Source: Chloromonas sp. AAM2 (taxonomy: Eukaryota; Chlorophyta; Chlorophyceae; Chlamydomonadales; Chlamydomonadaceae). Taken from it: 48,777 nt of DNA. The notes under the pieces were generated by a model. That model worked only from the letters and a program-made list of their open reading frames with translations, was not told where the DNA came from and did not search any database. Positions 12,701 to 23,500 of this stretch are shown piece after piece. Within the stretch, counting starts at the first letter, position 1, and the number at the start of each line of letters is the position of its first letter. A program made the position numbers and the translations under genes. The stretch spans positions 1-48,777 of the forward strand of contig QAXH01003779.1 of NCBI GenBank assembly GCA_004335635.1, in the 5' to 3' direction.

Positions 12701-15065
12701 CCCGGGCTTGCCCTGCATCAGCACTGGGCCGTGCTATATATTTGTCATGCAATTTTTGCTCAAGGCTAACTTGCTCAGCTGTTCCTTGCAATCAAATTTG
12801 TGGAGGTCAAGCAGCAATCCACAGCAACACACAGAAACCAGTTGCAGCAGGGGTGTCCGCGTGTGGGCTGTCCGCGTGCACAGGTGTATGGCGAGGGCGT
12901 TGACATGTGGGCTGTCCGCGTGCACAGGTGTATGGCGAGGGCGTTGACATGTGGGCTGTCCGCGTGCACAGGTGTATGGCGAGGGCGTTGACATGTGGGC
13001 TGTGGGCTGTGTGTTGGGTGAGCTGCTGGCGCACCGCGCGCTGTTCCCCGCTTCGAGTGAGATGGAGGCGCTGCGCATGCAGGTGGAGCTGCTGGGGACA
13101 CCCACTAGGGACACGTGGCCGGTCAGTGGGAGCCTGGGGCGAGCAGATAACTGAGGCACAGTTTGCTTTGTGCCTGGAACTCCAGGGCTGAAGTGTAGAT
13201 GGCGTCAAGCAGTGAAGCATGTCAGCCTGCCTACTGCCAATGTCTTATCATTTGCAAGCTTCTCGGAGAGCTAGGCTCTGCAAATTGCTGCCTGTGTGCG
13301 ATTGGCTTGTGGGTAGCAGAAGGGTGAGTTGATATGGAAATCAAGTCCAGAGCAGCCTCTTGTGTGTGGAACTACCGATGCAACGCCACGGCATCAGTAC
13401 TGACAGTAGGTGTGAAGCGCGTTGATTCAGACCGCTGGTGGATTTGTTGCAAATAGATGGGTGCTTCAAGACGTCGCACTTGTTGTGTGTGCTCAAGACA
13501 TGGTAGATTATGCTGTTCTCGCGCAGGGCATGGCCAGTCTTCCAGCAGCCAGCATGTTCAAGCTGCCTCACCAGCCCCACTGTCGGCTGCACACGCTGAC
13601 GGAGCCGTTCACCGGACACCCCGCCCACAGACACAGTTCCATCCCACACCGGCACCGCAGCGCATCCCCCGATGCACACATGCGGCGTGCGCGTCCGGAC
13701 TGGCACGAGCGCAGTGCTTCCCCACGCAGGCGCCATGCGTGGGATGGTCACAGGTCCGCCGACAGGTCAAGATCAAGATCAAAATCTCCTCACCGACGCT
13801 CACATGACCACTCGCGTGACAAGGGCTGGCGCAGGTCCCGTTCGCCTGCCAACCGCCATCAAGACAGCCCGCACTGTCACCACAGCACAGGCCGCAGGGG
13901 CCAGGGGGCCTACAGGGATGGCGAGGAACGGTGGCAGCTGCGGGACAGCCCCCAGGAAAGGGAAGACGAGGCAGCCCACGGACGCAGGCGTTCAGGAGGC
14001 CGTGCATCCGACCACCACCACCATCACCACCACCACCATCACAAGCAGGACGGCAGGAGACGAAGCAGAGAAGCAGGACGGAGACACAGTGTCGCTACGT
14101 GCGATAGCAGAGAGGAGCACGAGCCGCTGCTGCTGCACCTGCTGCGTCACCTCCTGGCCTGGGACCCCTCGCACCGCCTGTCCGCTCGGCAGGCTCTGGA
14201 GCACGCCTGGTTCAAGGTGCGCCGTGCACACAGGCCCACAGTGTTCTGTGTCAAAGGGTTTGCATGGGGTAGTGAGCGTGCATGCCATGTAGGTGCTTCT
14301 TCTTACAGCGGAAAGATGCATCATCAATCAGCATCCTTTGCTCAGGTCAGGAATGCCAGGAAGCATGCGTAGATAGCAACGCTGTCAACTGTCAAACCCT
14401 ATGGGGGCACATGATTGCACAGGCAGGTGATCAGCATGTGGCTACTCAATCAGATGTTACCAACTCACGTGATCTACTTGATTCTATTCGACATCATCCA
14501 CAGGCTGGCACGAACAGGTATGGGTTGTGGCATCATGGCCGAGCTAGAAGTGCTTCACCTTGTGCGGCACGTGTAGTTAGGCCACACATGTTTCCAACCA
14601 GCAGTGCTATCTGCCTGCGTAGGAGCTACCTTTGCCCTGCCGGGTTGAGGACATGCCCTGCTCTCCGGTGCCGGAGGAAAGAGGCCACACACACAACGCA
14701 CCCCTCGCGCCGCAAAACAGGCTGGCGCACAGGCGACAGGTAGGCAGGCTGGCAGGACTCGTGCTGACCATGACTGTGGAGGTTGGTGCTCTGATGTTGG
14801 CAACAGGCAGACTCGGGCAGAACAAACAAAACAGAGCTACCACGAACAGAGGTTGCAGTCGAAGAAAACTGCACGTGACTTCAGTGACACGTGCCCAAAG
14901 TGTCGCCACATGTGCTCACACTGCGCTGTGCAGGGTGATGCAGGGCCAGGCGTCTTCATGATCAACAGGGAGGCCGAGCAGGAGCAGCGCTGGGCCCACG
15001 CGTTTGACAGTGGTAGCGCAGGGGCTGGGGCCAAGTCACGAACAGTATTCCTTCACAGGGCTTAG
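9786..15065 (+). CDS. CDK10/CDK11-like protein kinase with RS/His-rich insert, 12 exons
   Basis: Exons: 9786-9847, 9991-10086, 10266-10379, 10638-10686, 10831-10884, 11090-11146, 12182-12243, 12408-12492, 12972-13121, 13527-14216, 14623-14739, 14859-15065. They give 580 residues in phase. Kinase landmarks: glycine loop GEGTYG (25-30), lysine in VALK (47), TSIRE in place of PSTAIRE (61-65), HRD (140-142), DLG in place of DFG (160-162), [15 protein letters not shown] (175-189), and DMWAVGC. The TSIRE helix and the [14 protein letters not shown] loop point to the CDK10/CDK11 (PITSLRE) group, which acts in transcription, splicing or cell-cycle control with a cyclin partner. Residues about 270-438 are an Arg-Ser and His-rich block inside the C-lobe. 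The domain then resumes with [20 protein letters not shown]. Exon 11 (ELPLPC...) matches the usual post-kinase segment. The last exon adds a Cys-rich tail. The last two exons are a little less certain. Confidence 0.85.
11484..11902 (+). other. Unexplained open frame in the 1-kb kinase intron
   Basis: The intron between kinase exons 6 and 7 (11147-12181) is the longest in that gene. It contains an open frame of about 139 codons with no early ATG. Its first half has protein-like composition, with acidic and aromatic residues (for example [14 protein letters not shown]). I do not recognise a family. It could be a transposon remnant, a retained-intron product or chance. Confidence 0.3.
12840..13003 (+). 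repeat. 44-bp tandem repeat spanning an intron-exon junction, three full copies
   Basis: The 44-bp unit carries the end of an intron (GTGCACAG) and the first bases of kinase exon 9. Acceptors fall before 12884, 12928 and 12972, exactly 44 nt apart. A partial fourth copy lies upstream, near 12861. Only the last acceptor gives the correct kinase frame, because 44 is not a multiple of three. Confidence 0.9.
13527..14216 (+). other. Kinase exon 10 carrying the RS/His-rich block
   Basis: This 690-nt exon, entirely in frame, encodes the insert between kinase subdomains X and XI. It contains repeated RS, SP and [12 protein letters not shown] dipeptides and a run of ten histidines at 14013-14042. 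RS dipeptides are typical of splicing-speckle proteins. Their presence fits a CDK11-like nuclear role, but that is inference. Confidence 0.85.
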
Positions 15066-15110
15066 CGAGTTGTATTTTGCCAACATGACCAGCACGCAGC
15101 CAAAAACAGA

Positions 15111-15199
15111 TGTTTGCCAGGTCTGGGACAATTCCTGTGTGAGTCATTGTGTGTTACCATGGGTCATTATGATGTCCATGGGTCCAGAACTGGCAAACA
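15111..15199. repeat. Short element with 16-17-bp terminal inverted repeats
   Basis: TGTTTGCCAGGTCTGG at the left end is repeated inverted, with one mismatch, at the right end (15183-15199). The arms belong to a dispersed motif also found near 1638, 15281 and 17841. Confidence 0.6.
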
Positions 15200-15456
15200 A
15201 CTCTTTTTCTTGTGAACATGTCTTAAAGTGGGTAAGATCCACCTGTCAGAAGCTGGTCAGAAGCTGATTTCTGGCGGTATTCCCAAGAAGTGTCCCAGAA
15301 CTGGCAATTTGTTTTTTTTTGGCAGCTGCTTCACACACAACGTTTCTTCAACTATGCTTTGCTGCCTGAGCATTGACACGGGATCATAGCTAGGAAGGCA
15401 AATCAGAGCAGGCCGATGACAGATGTGTGCGCGTGACTTCAATGCATGAATGCACA

Positions 15457-15573
15457 CAGTTGAGCACCTATCCACAGACTTCCTTACAGTTGAGCACCAA
15501 TCCACAGACTTCCTTACAGTTGAGCACCTATCCACAGACTTCCTTACAGTTGAGCACCTATCCACAGACTTCC
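15457..15573. repeat. 30-bp minisatellite, about four copies
   Basis: The unit begins CAGTTGAGCACCTATCCACA. Copies start at 15457, 15487, 15517 and 15547; the last is incomplete. One copy differs by a T-to-A change. Because 30 is a multiple of three, a minus-strand frame runs through it as ten-residue repeats, but nothing else in that frame looks like a gene. Confidence 0.9.
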
Positions 15574-16063
15574 AGTGGACATTACTCAAGGTCCCCATGG
15601 AGGCGCAGAAGTCTCCATGCTGACACGAATACAAAACAAAGAAACGCACTCTGACCCCCGCAGGACTCCGCACACGTAAATTAGTCTGAGCCTGTTGGTA
15701 AACAACAGTGTTGGAAAAAGCCGTGTTGCGTCCCAGGCAATGCTCCAGAAAGTGCTTGCAACATAAGCTAGGTGAAAGCACTGTTGCACACATCTCTGCG
15801 ATTTGAAACTCGAGATGAAACTACCAGGGCAGGACCACAGCCACCGCTCCGGTCACCCTTTGCCATTTGATTGGACTTTCCCGCTTGCTATTCCCGAACA
15901 AAGTATGAACTCATATAATCAAGTCACAGAAATATGGATAGGCAGTGCCCACAGCTCGCAAGTTGCATTACAGAAACTGAATGTATTAGTCCTTCCTCGT
16001 GTCAGAACCTGCACAGTGCCCTAGCGGCTGAATAATGAAGTGTAAATGGCTTGCCTGTAGAAA

Positions 16064-16435
16064 TCATATGTGAATTGTCAACGTCAGGTGGGGCCTGTCC
16101 ATGAAATCCGAGTGATCCAAAGATCCAAACTGCAGCAGGCCCCGCTGGCTCGTGTTGAGAACACACTGCACTGTGTGCGTCTCTGATCGCCTGTAAGAGA
16201 GCATGGCTAGAAAACCGTCGATCTGCGTGCAGCCTTGGATCACCGATGACAAGCACGCAATAACCCTAACTCTGTCCTTTTGTGCCATGAAAACGCACAT
16301 GGCCTGTCAGGCACAACGTCAACCTTGAAGACCTGCTGCACCAAAAGCATGATGAGCATCCCGTGCACGTGCCGTTTCTTTTGCCCAGATGAACTGAACA
16401 AGTGAACATATCTCGCGGAGGGGCGCATTCTTGGC
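16064..16435 (-). CDS. Possible small spliced gene, exons at 16435-16324 and 16190-16064
   Basis: Two minus-strand stretches have acceptor-like ends and protein-like content. One contains APLREICSLVQF and ETARARDAHHAF. The other ends with LDHSDFMDRPHLTLTIHI and a stop. There is a faint resemblance to SAP18 (LREL...LVKE, a basic AR segment, and an FxxGDFLD-like end). However, the exons between them do not join cleanly, and the donor at 16324 is weak. I present it only as a candidate; no function is claimed. Confidence 0.25.
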
Positions 16436-16735
16436 CTGTGAACAAACGTGGTCTGTAACCCTACAACAGGCGCTGTCCATGTGAAGTGACAGCACCCTTA
16501 GAGTGAGAGGGCATGTCCTTGCGCATGCCGCTAAGTGGTTCATTGTGAGCATGGATTCAAACAAGATCCAGGGTAATGAAAGGTTGCTAAAGAAAATATC
16601 GTGTGTGTGGCTTGTCATGGAGTGCCACTCAGCCAGCTGAAAACTTGCACTCTGGCTGGTCATCCATGTGTATGGCATGTGAGAAACTTCTGTGCGTCAT
16701 GTGCTGGCTCGTACTGAACACCCCATTGGTCCCCT

Positions 16736-17254
16736 TCAGCGTTCAAAGACCTCCAGAGGACCGCCTTCAAAGACCTGCATGGCTGCTTTCCGGGCCTAGG
16801 GCTGGTCATGAGGTCAGCTTCACAAAGAGAACAGATCACGGCCGGGCCGTCCCATGCGCTCATTTACCGTACGGTAGACAAGGTTCAGCAAGAAACCAGC
16901 AATGCCCTGAAATCAAAGCAGCAGTAAGGTTGAGATGCCTGTAGTAAGATTTCAAGTATTCTCCGTGTTATGCCTGTGCAGCTGTGATGCCAGTGCGGTA
17001 GGCTAGGTTCAGCAGTATCCAATACCCTGAATCCAAGAAGCAGTATGGGGATGCTAGGTGATGCAAGCAGTGTGCTGAGCTGGCAACCTTCCTCCCACAC
17101 TGCAGTGTTGCACGACCTGGGACTTGCACAGGGCCACAGACGGGTCCCTCGCATCACTCACCAAGGGCAGGAAGGGTAGCATGCATGCATAGTGGCTCCA
17201 GGGAACCCCGGGAACCCATATGTTCGAGTCCTCGTGGAGAGTGTCCGACGCCAT
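16736..17254 (-). CDS. Candidate small single-pass membrane protein, 3 exons
   Basis: Exons: 17254-17162, 16906-16868 and 16774-16736, all phase 0. They give 56 residues from the first ATG. The middle of the product is hydrophobic (LPFLPLGIAGFLLNLVY) and could span a membrane once; the end reads GGPLEVFER. The donors are GTGAGT and GTAAAT, and the acceptors are good. The frame stays open upstream of the ATG back to an acceptor-like CAG at 17335, so an earlier exon and a longer N-terminus are possible. I do not recognise the family. A degenerate second copy of the middle exon lies in the first intron, near 16990-17040. Confidence 0.4.
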
Positions 17255-17535
17255 ACTGCTGACCTTGCTGCGGCCCGTAACAGCACTGCTGGTTGCAGCT
17301 AGCGCATTGATCGCGCGGATTGCCGCTGTCTTCTCTGCGCAGACTCAAGTCTGCCAATTCAACTTGGCCAATTGTCATTTCGTTTCGGTTTCGTCTGTTC
17401 AGTTTTGTCTGTTCAGATTGTTGGTTTGTTCTTCTTTCTAGTGGCAGGCACACACAAGTGAAGGCAGGCATACACAAGATATGGCACATGGGACAGGCAA
17501 GATATGGCATGGGATTGGTTGCAGCAATACACCCT

Positions 17536-17682
17536 GCGCTCGACGCGGCATCATCTTCTGCCTCGACTCCCTGCACTGCCTCGGCCAGAGGGGCGTGGGC
17601 TTAACGAGTACTCACGAGCAACGGGTTAGGGCATATCCGTCTTCTGATCCCCGCCAATCCCGATTAATAAAGTGTCACTACT
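17536..17682 (-). pseudogene. Decayed copy of part of the giant KDTA exon
   Basis: This segment closely resembles 24742-24892, inside the giant exon of KDTA, in the same orientation. Shared blocks include CCCTGCACTGCCTC, GGGCGTGGGCTTAA and GAGTACTCACGAGCAAC. Small indels and base changes break the frame, so it is a duplicated gene fragment and not an exon. Confidence 0.75.
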
Positions 17683-20510
17683 ATGCAACATGTGATTGGC
17701 AGTGTCGTGTCAGCCTGCGCACAGCCTGGCACAAAAAATGGATTCAATGTGCAGGAAATATAGCTGGTAATCATGTCAGTTTAGCAGATTTAGCAAATTT
17801 AGGGAGTATGTGAGAAATCACATCTGAAAAACGGCCTAGTCCTGGAACTGTTCCAGAACTGGCAAACATAATTTTTTGCCGGTCCATAAGCTGCAGGAGG
17901 AGGCTACCTTGCGCCACAAGCAGCAGTGTCAACTCTAGAGCTGCATGCGCCTAGAGGAGGTGCATGACTCATGCGTAATGTTAAGTCGACATGCGCTGCT
18001 GGCACACGTCAAGTTGCTTTGCTGCCATGCAACGAGGACCAGGCAGGACGCTGGACAAGGACAGCGCACGAGTATCATGTGCTACTCCATTCCATTAAGA
18101 ATAGAACAGCGCATCGCTTTGTTTGTCATAACGTTCACAGTCCGAGGGCTTGAAGGGAAACTTTTTGAGATCCTTAAATACCTGGATATAGAAAACTACA
18201 TCCTGTACTTGCTCCTGTCTGTCTCTGCCAGTTGCTCCAGTGTCAATACGCCGTCGCTCTTCATGCTGTTGTGGTAGTGGCACATGGCCTGCAGAATCTT
18301 TTGCTTTGTAGTCCAGGTTGCGGTAGAGCCTGTCCAAAGTTGTCCCTCGGCAGTTGCAGCCCGGCACCTTGTTAACCCACCTATTAATTTCATTTGGTGC
18401 CACATGATTTCATTGTATCTGGCGTGCAAGGCCATGTCTGAGCGTCCGTCCAAGGTACGCATGTACCAGGTATCTCCTGCTAATGGGCATGCACGCATAC
18501 TCACCATACTCTCCTACTTCGTCATGTCTCAATTAAATCCTGCGGAGAGGCATCCCGCGTGCTCCAGGTCCACCCAGGACAAACGCCAGGGCGACCAATG
18601 TGTGGCCTGTTGCTCCAACACATCCGCATTTTTGCATACTCTTGAAGGAGCGGGGCAGGGGTGTTAAGCGTCAAGTAGGGAGCCTGTTCTGTCAGCCTGT
18701 CACTGAGCCGCGTCAAGGGCCAGCAAAGCTCATCACAATGCACAAGCCACAGGTGAACAGCGAGTTGAGGACTGATGGAGTGTGTTCAACAGGCAATTAT
18801 CTGGCATTTCAGGCACCTTCACAGTAGAGGCAACAGGCCCTGCTTTCCTTTGCTGAGCAAGCCTGCTTTCCGCAGATTCCTTACTAATGTCGAACCTGTG
18901 AGAACTGTCAGGACGGCAAGCACTAGCGCGTGTCATAGGGTAACTAACCGTCCTAGACACGAGACTGTAGTGGAGTGAGCTGCCGGTGTCGCAATGGTGA
19001 GCCCAGGGTCGTGGCACAGGATCATTCAAGGTTGCGAACAGGTGAACCCATGTAACCTGTGGAAGGTATGAGAGAGGAAGCCACTCTGACCTCGCTTCAC
19101 AGTGCAAAAGTCATGCCAGATTTCTAGCCTGAATTCGTTATCGTATCAGGGTCGAGGAATAGCACCAGTCCGGGAGAGAAGGCTCTTTGAGATCACTTCA
19201 AACCAGAGATCACAAAGGTGCAACCCCTGGCCTGCTGCAACGCGTGTGCTGCCGACATGCCTGTCTGAACCCAGCACGCCCAGCTAGAACGGATTGATTA
19301 CAACTGGAGCCTAGGGGTGAACGGCCTGACGGCTTTCAAATCGCGCAAGGACGACTGGTGTCGTTCCAGATCATAACAGGCCCTCATAGCGAACACATCT
19401 TCGCCTCAACGATGTTCGCATCCATCAACCCCGCAATCCCCGGATTCAAAGTCATTTGCGGATGCTGCACTAGAACAGCAACCCACTGACGAGAACAGTC
19501 AAGCGGAGGTTGAGTACTTGCTTATTGACTGTACCTCCCATTATTGGTGGTTAACAGAGCGACCCAAAAAAGCTTTGAGCTTGAACCTTTTTCGAGGGGG
19601 GGGGCGCGATTCCCGATATACAGGCTGATCAGATACTGGGCGCATCCGGAAAATATGGCCTGTCACTGCCAATCCATGTCATTCACCACAAGTGAGGAAA
19701 GTGCGTACTCAATCCCATCCTGCTCTCATCGTGAATGACAATGTCCTGCAATTCGTGTACACCAAGGCTTCACAGCAAAGTCAAAATTGGTGCTTTGACT
19801 TGAATCCCTAACCGGGTGACATCGGAAGCTCCATGGGGTGACCAGCATAGGGGTGACCTGTCTCAGTGAAATTTCCCTCGAGTGTGTTGCTCTCTCACCA
19901 TGTAAGCACACAGTCCAAACAGTTGACCTACTTGGCAGGCAACACACTCAGTGTGGCAGGCAACACACCAGTGACTGGGCAATGACAGCCCAAAGAGTTG
20001 ACGAGAATTGTCCAAGCATCTACAGTGTAAAGCCTGCTGAACGTTATAGTGAGGAAAAGCAGGCCTTGAGCGTCACGCCTGTCAAATTATTTTTGAAGGG
20101 ATGGTTCATAGGCACAACAGAGCCTGTAGCCCAAGCTGGCAGCTTCCTCCTCCCAGGTGATGTCAATCCAGGCCACTGACGTGGTTCTGGCTTCACCAGG
20201 CTTAAAACGGTGACAACATGTGCGCTCAAACATTACGAAGGCCTGCATCCTGCACGTTGAAGTTGAACAACATCATCCTCATCTCAATGCTGATGATATG
20301 GATGGATGAACACCGTCGATATGGATTGATGTCAAAAACACTCCGCATTTCAAGACACACTCTTGGATGCAATTACCCAGGAAAGGGCCGTGATGCAAAT
20401 AGTTGTTCAGTTCACCAAATATTGAGATGGTAGCGTGAGTGAGTGTGGTGCTTGTCCAGCATGTCATGGCTTCACCGAGTGTCATATTTGTCTTGTCAGG
20501 AAGGGAGACT
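17683..20510. other. Gene-poor region downstream of KDTA
   Basis: About 2.8 kb. It has another copy of the GCCAGTTCTGG motif next to a T-run (17841-17882), a G-run near 19601, and scattered frames. The only frame with mildly protein-like content is minus 18196-18507 (about 103 codons), which has no recognisable motif. I call no gene here. Confidence 0.5.
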
Positions 20511-23500
20511 TTATGCTCTGTGTGTGATGACGCCCGTGCCTGGTGTCTGTGTCTGCACGTAGCCATGCAGGGTCGGTGTGATGACTGAATCGTCAAGGAC
20601 ATGCCACACGGTGTTGACCAAGCCACTAGCCAACTTGGCCGCTGCCTGTGCCGCTGCATGGCCGCGCGAGCGCCTTTCCAAGGGGTCGCCCAAGAGGGAC
20701 AGCAGCGCCCCTGCTAGCTCAGTGCTACTGCCCACGTGCCATACTGCGGGCCCTGTGCTGCGGGAGAGCTGCGTGGCGGGCAGAACAAAGTGCTGGGCTG
20801 CTGCCGCACCGTTGTGCGCCATTGGAGGCCGGTGTTCCTGCTGATGTGCTGACCTGCAAGCAAGAGAGGAATGCTCAACAGAGCGTAAGCATGGTGTGTT
20901 CCTGTGTGCCTGCAGGTCTGAACGACATAGATGCTGCGGTAAAGAGGCATAAAGCCATGGCCGTGCATGCAGGCGGTGCATGATGCTAGAGCTATGATGA
21001 CTTCGCACCTGCTTGCAAGGCTAGGCACAGATGCTTGTGAGTTGCTAGCGACAGTCCTGTGGCCCAAGCCCAGGCCAGACCCTGCAGGCTGCTGCTCCTG
21101 CTGCTGGGTTGGTTGCTGTGGGTGTTGCTGCTGTGGCTGCAGTGCTGCTCTGCCTGTCCCGCTCATGATTTCATCAGCTGTGGTGGCACAGGACGTCGAG
21201 GTGGAACCGTTGACGGTCTTGTGCGCGAGAGCAATTGACGGATTCACGGCTGAGTAGACAGAGGGGCCATTGCCGTTTGCTTGTGTGGCCGTGGCCTGCA
21301 CAGGCAGTGTGCATGTTGTTCAATTAAATGAACGTGTGCTCAGCACAGGCTGCCAATCCCTTGCGAAAGCGGCAAACTGATGCGACATTGCGTGCAGGGA
21401 ACATTGCTGACTTGAAACTCTGTACACATGGCGCGAGGTGTCGCATCAGAGCATCAACATGCAAATCCCTACCTGGGCGCGGGTGTGTGGCAAGGAGGCC
21501 ACAGTGGTGCCTGTCCAGGCTGTCTTCTCACTGCTGCCGTGATCCACCACAGTCGGCTGCCAATCTGACTGCAGAGACACAGCCATGGACGCATGCTGGG
21601 TGTTGTCTGGAACAGTTTGGTGGTGCCGTCCCAGTAGAGCTGGTTGCAGTGGAGCCTGTGCAGAAGGCCTGGTCTGGACAGCCGGTGACAGGGTGATGCC
21701 GCTGGCTGGGTGCGCTGCATCAGGAGTGCTGGATGCGGTGGCGGCCAGAGGTCCACTCATGTGGGAGACGAATGCAAAAAGGGAGCCGTTTGAGCTGCCT
21801 GTGGTGCTGCTGCCGTTAAGGACCACTGGCAGCCGCTGTGTGGCAACGGCTGAGACGGATGCGAGGGCTGGGGCAGGAGCAGTCGTCACGCTTCCCTCGT
21901 TGGAGCTATGGCTGCTGGAGCTTGAGCCTGCGCTGTCCAGAATGAGCGCATCGTCCCCAAGGGTGGGCATGCGTGTGTAGGCCGAGCGCACGGGTGCAGT
22001 GCCAGGGGGCGCGGGGTGTGGGGTCACAGAGGGGCCTGCGCCTCCTGCGCGTGCCGTGGCTGACATCCTGCTTGTGCTGCCGTTGTGGGTGAACGGCAAT
22101 CGCAACTGTTGTAACGACGGCACAGCCGACAAGATGTCAGCCATTGAGTTGTCTGACCGCATGGAAGAAGGGGTGCTGATGCTGCTCCCCTGCGATAATC
22201 GTGTCACGAACTCCATGGGTGCGGCCATAAGCACAGGCCCGCTTGCGCCAGGCATGACCAGCGGTACGGTGTCAGGCGGTATGTTGTAGCAGGAAACAAA
22301 TGGCTCGCCTGCAGGCTTGCCGTCCAGGGTAGGCATTGCGGCTCCTGATGCGGCAGCGAGAGCGCTTGGCTTCGTGCCAGCAAGCCTAGGTGAGCTGCCG
22401 CCCATGTCGGCAGAGGCACTAGAAACACGCAGGTTCAGTTGCTCCCAGGCAGCGGCGTCCGTGCCGTCTGCCTGGCTCGCACCCACCACAGTGGCTAGGC
22501 CCGCCATGGCCACTGCTGCATCTAGCGCTGCAGCCACGCCCAGCGACTGAACACGCAGCGAGTATTCTCGCAAGCTGGCAAATGATGACGCGCTCATCTC
22601 GCTCAGCATCAGCTGGTCCAACTGAAGACTGCCTCCACTGCCGCTGAAGCTGCCGCTGATGCTGTCGCTGCTACTGGCCTGCAGGACCTCGGGCCCCAGC
22701 AGCGTCAGCAACTCCTGCAGAGCAAGCTGGACCTGCTCAGGCCCTGCTGCACTGGCTGAGCGAGGCTGTGAACTGGAACCAGGTGCGGGCTTTGCAGCAA
22801 GCGTGGCTTCCAGAACCGTCACGAGTCGCTCTGTAGTGGCTAGCAGCTGTGAACGGTCCTCTGCCCCACTGCCCGTCGTGCCATCAGCAGCAGTCTCCGC
22901 AGACTGCAGCTGTTCTGCTGCACTACTGCTGCTGCCAGGCTTGCCGTCGGTGAGGACGTTTGCCAAGCAATTGAGCAGGTCTGGGCCCAAGAGGTCATTG
23001 CCGCTGCCATTGCTGCTGCAGTTGCTGCCAGGTGCTGCATCAAGAGAGAAGATGGTCGCTGGTATGGGCTGGCCTGAATCATCAAACAGCTTACGGAATG
23101 GTGATCGCGGCGAAAGCGGTATGGCATCTAATTCTGACCAGTTATTGACAGCATCAGCTGAAGCGCCCATGGCAAGGGATGTGATAGCTTGCGCTGTTGC
23201 ATGGGCGCTGCTGAGAACCGACTGCACAGCTGCCGAGTCAGGTGGAAGCGCAGCACAACATTCTGCAGCAGTAGATCGGACCTGGTATGCAGCACGCCGT
23301 GATGATCGGACACCAGATGGAGGCAAGCTTGCTTTGCAAGGTGATGGCAGGGGCTCTGTTGACGAAGCGGCAACCAAGCCACTAAGCATGTGCTGCGCCG
23401 CAGGTGACTCGGGCGATGCCGGCTTTGCAGGTGATGCCACTGAGTCGGTGGTATTTGAACGAGGCCGTTGAGCTGAATCAAACAGCTGCTCTGTGAAGTG

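Larger units (their letters stand above)
15066..16063. other. Gene-poor stretch after the kinase
   Basis: About 1 kb with the inverted-repeat element, further copies of the GCCAGTTCTGG motif and the 30-bp minisatellite. I see no supportable coding exon. The minus-strand frame at 15257-15793 is Cys-rich and kept open by the minisatellite. Confidence 0.5.

Noticed and set aside
12840..13003. The 44-bp tandem repeats as a CRISPR-like array
   Set aside because: The copies are directly adjacent with no spacers and include coding sequence of a eukaryotic kinase exon.
13600..14100. The RS/His-rich stretch as an unspliced intron
   Set aside because: It is open for its whole length in the kinase frame, is strongly biased to meaningful RS and SP dipeptides, and has no clear donor-acceptor pair that would remove it in phase.
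15257..15793. A 178-codon minus-strand frame with ten-residue repeats
   Set aside because: The repeats come from the 30-bp minisatellite. The flanks are Cys-rich, include the dispersed motif and show no splice or domain evidence.
16064..16435. Assignment of the small minus-strand exons to SAP18
   Set aside because: A few residues match the SAP18 pattern, but the middle of the family domain is missing and the exon joins are poor. The resemblance is too weak to name the gene.
17215..17245. A tRNA T-arm-like string near 17222 (GTTCGAGTCC)
   Set aside because: No acceptor, D or anticodon stems can be folded around it, and it lies inside a candidate coding exon on the other strand.
22659..23471. 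A 270-codon plus-strand open frame
   Set aside because: It is antisense to the giant low-complexity KDTA exon. GC-rich Ser/Ala codons leave the opposite strand open, and it has no motif of its own.
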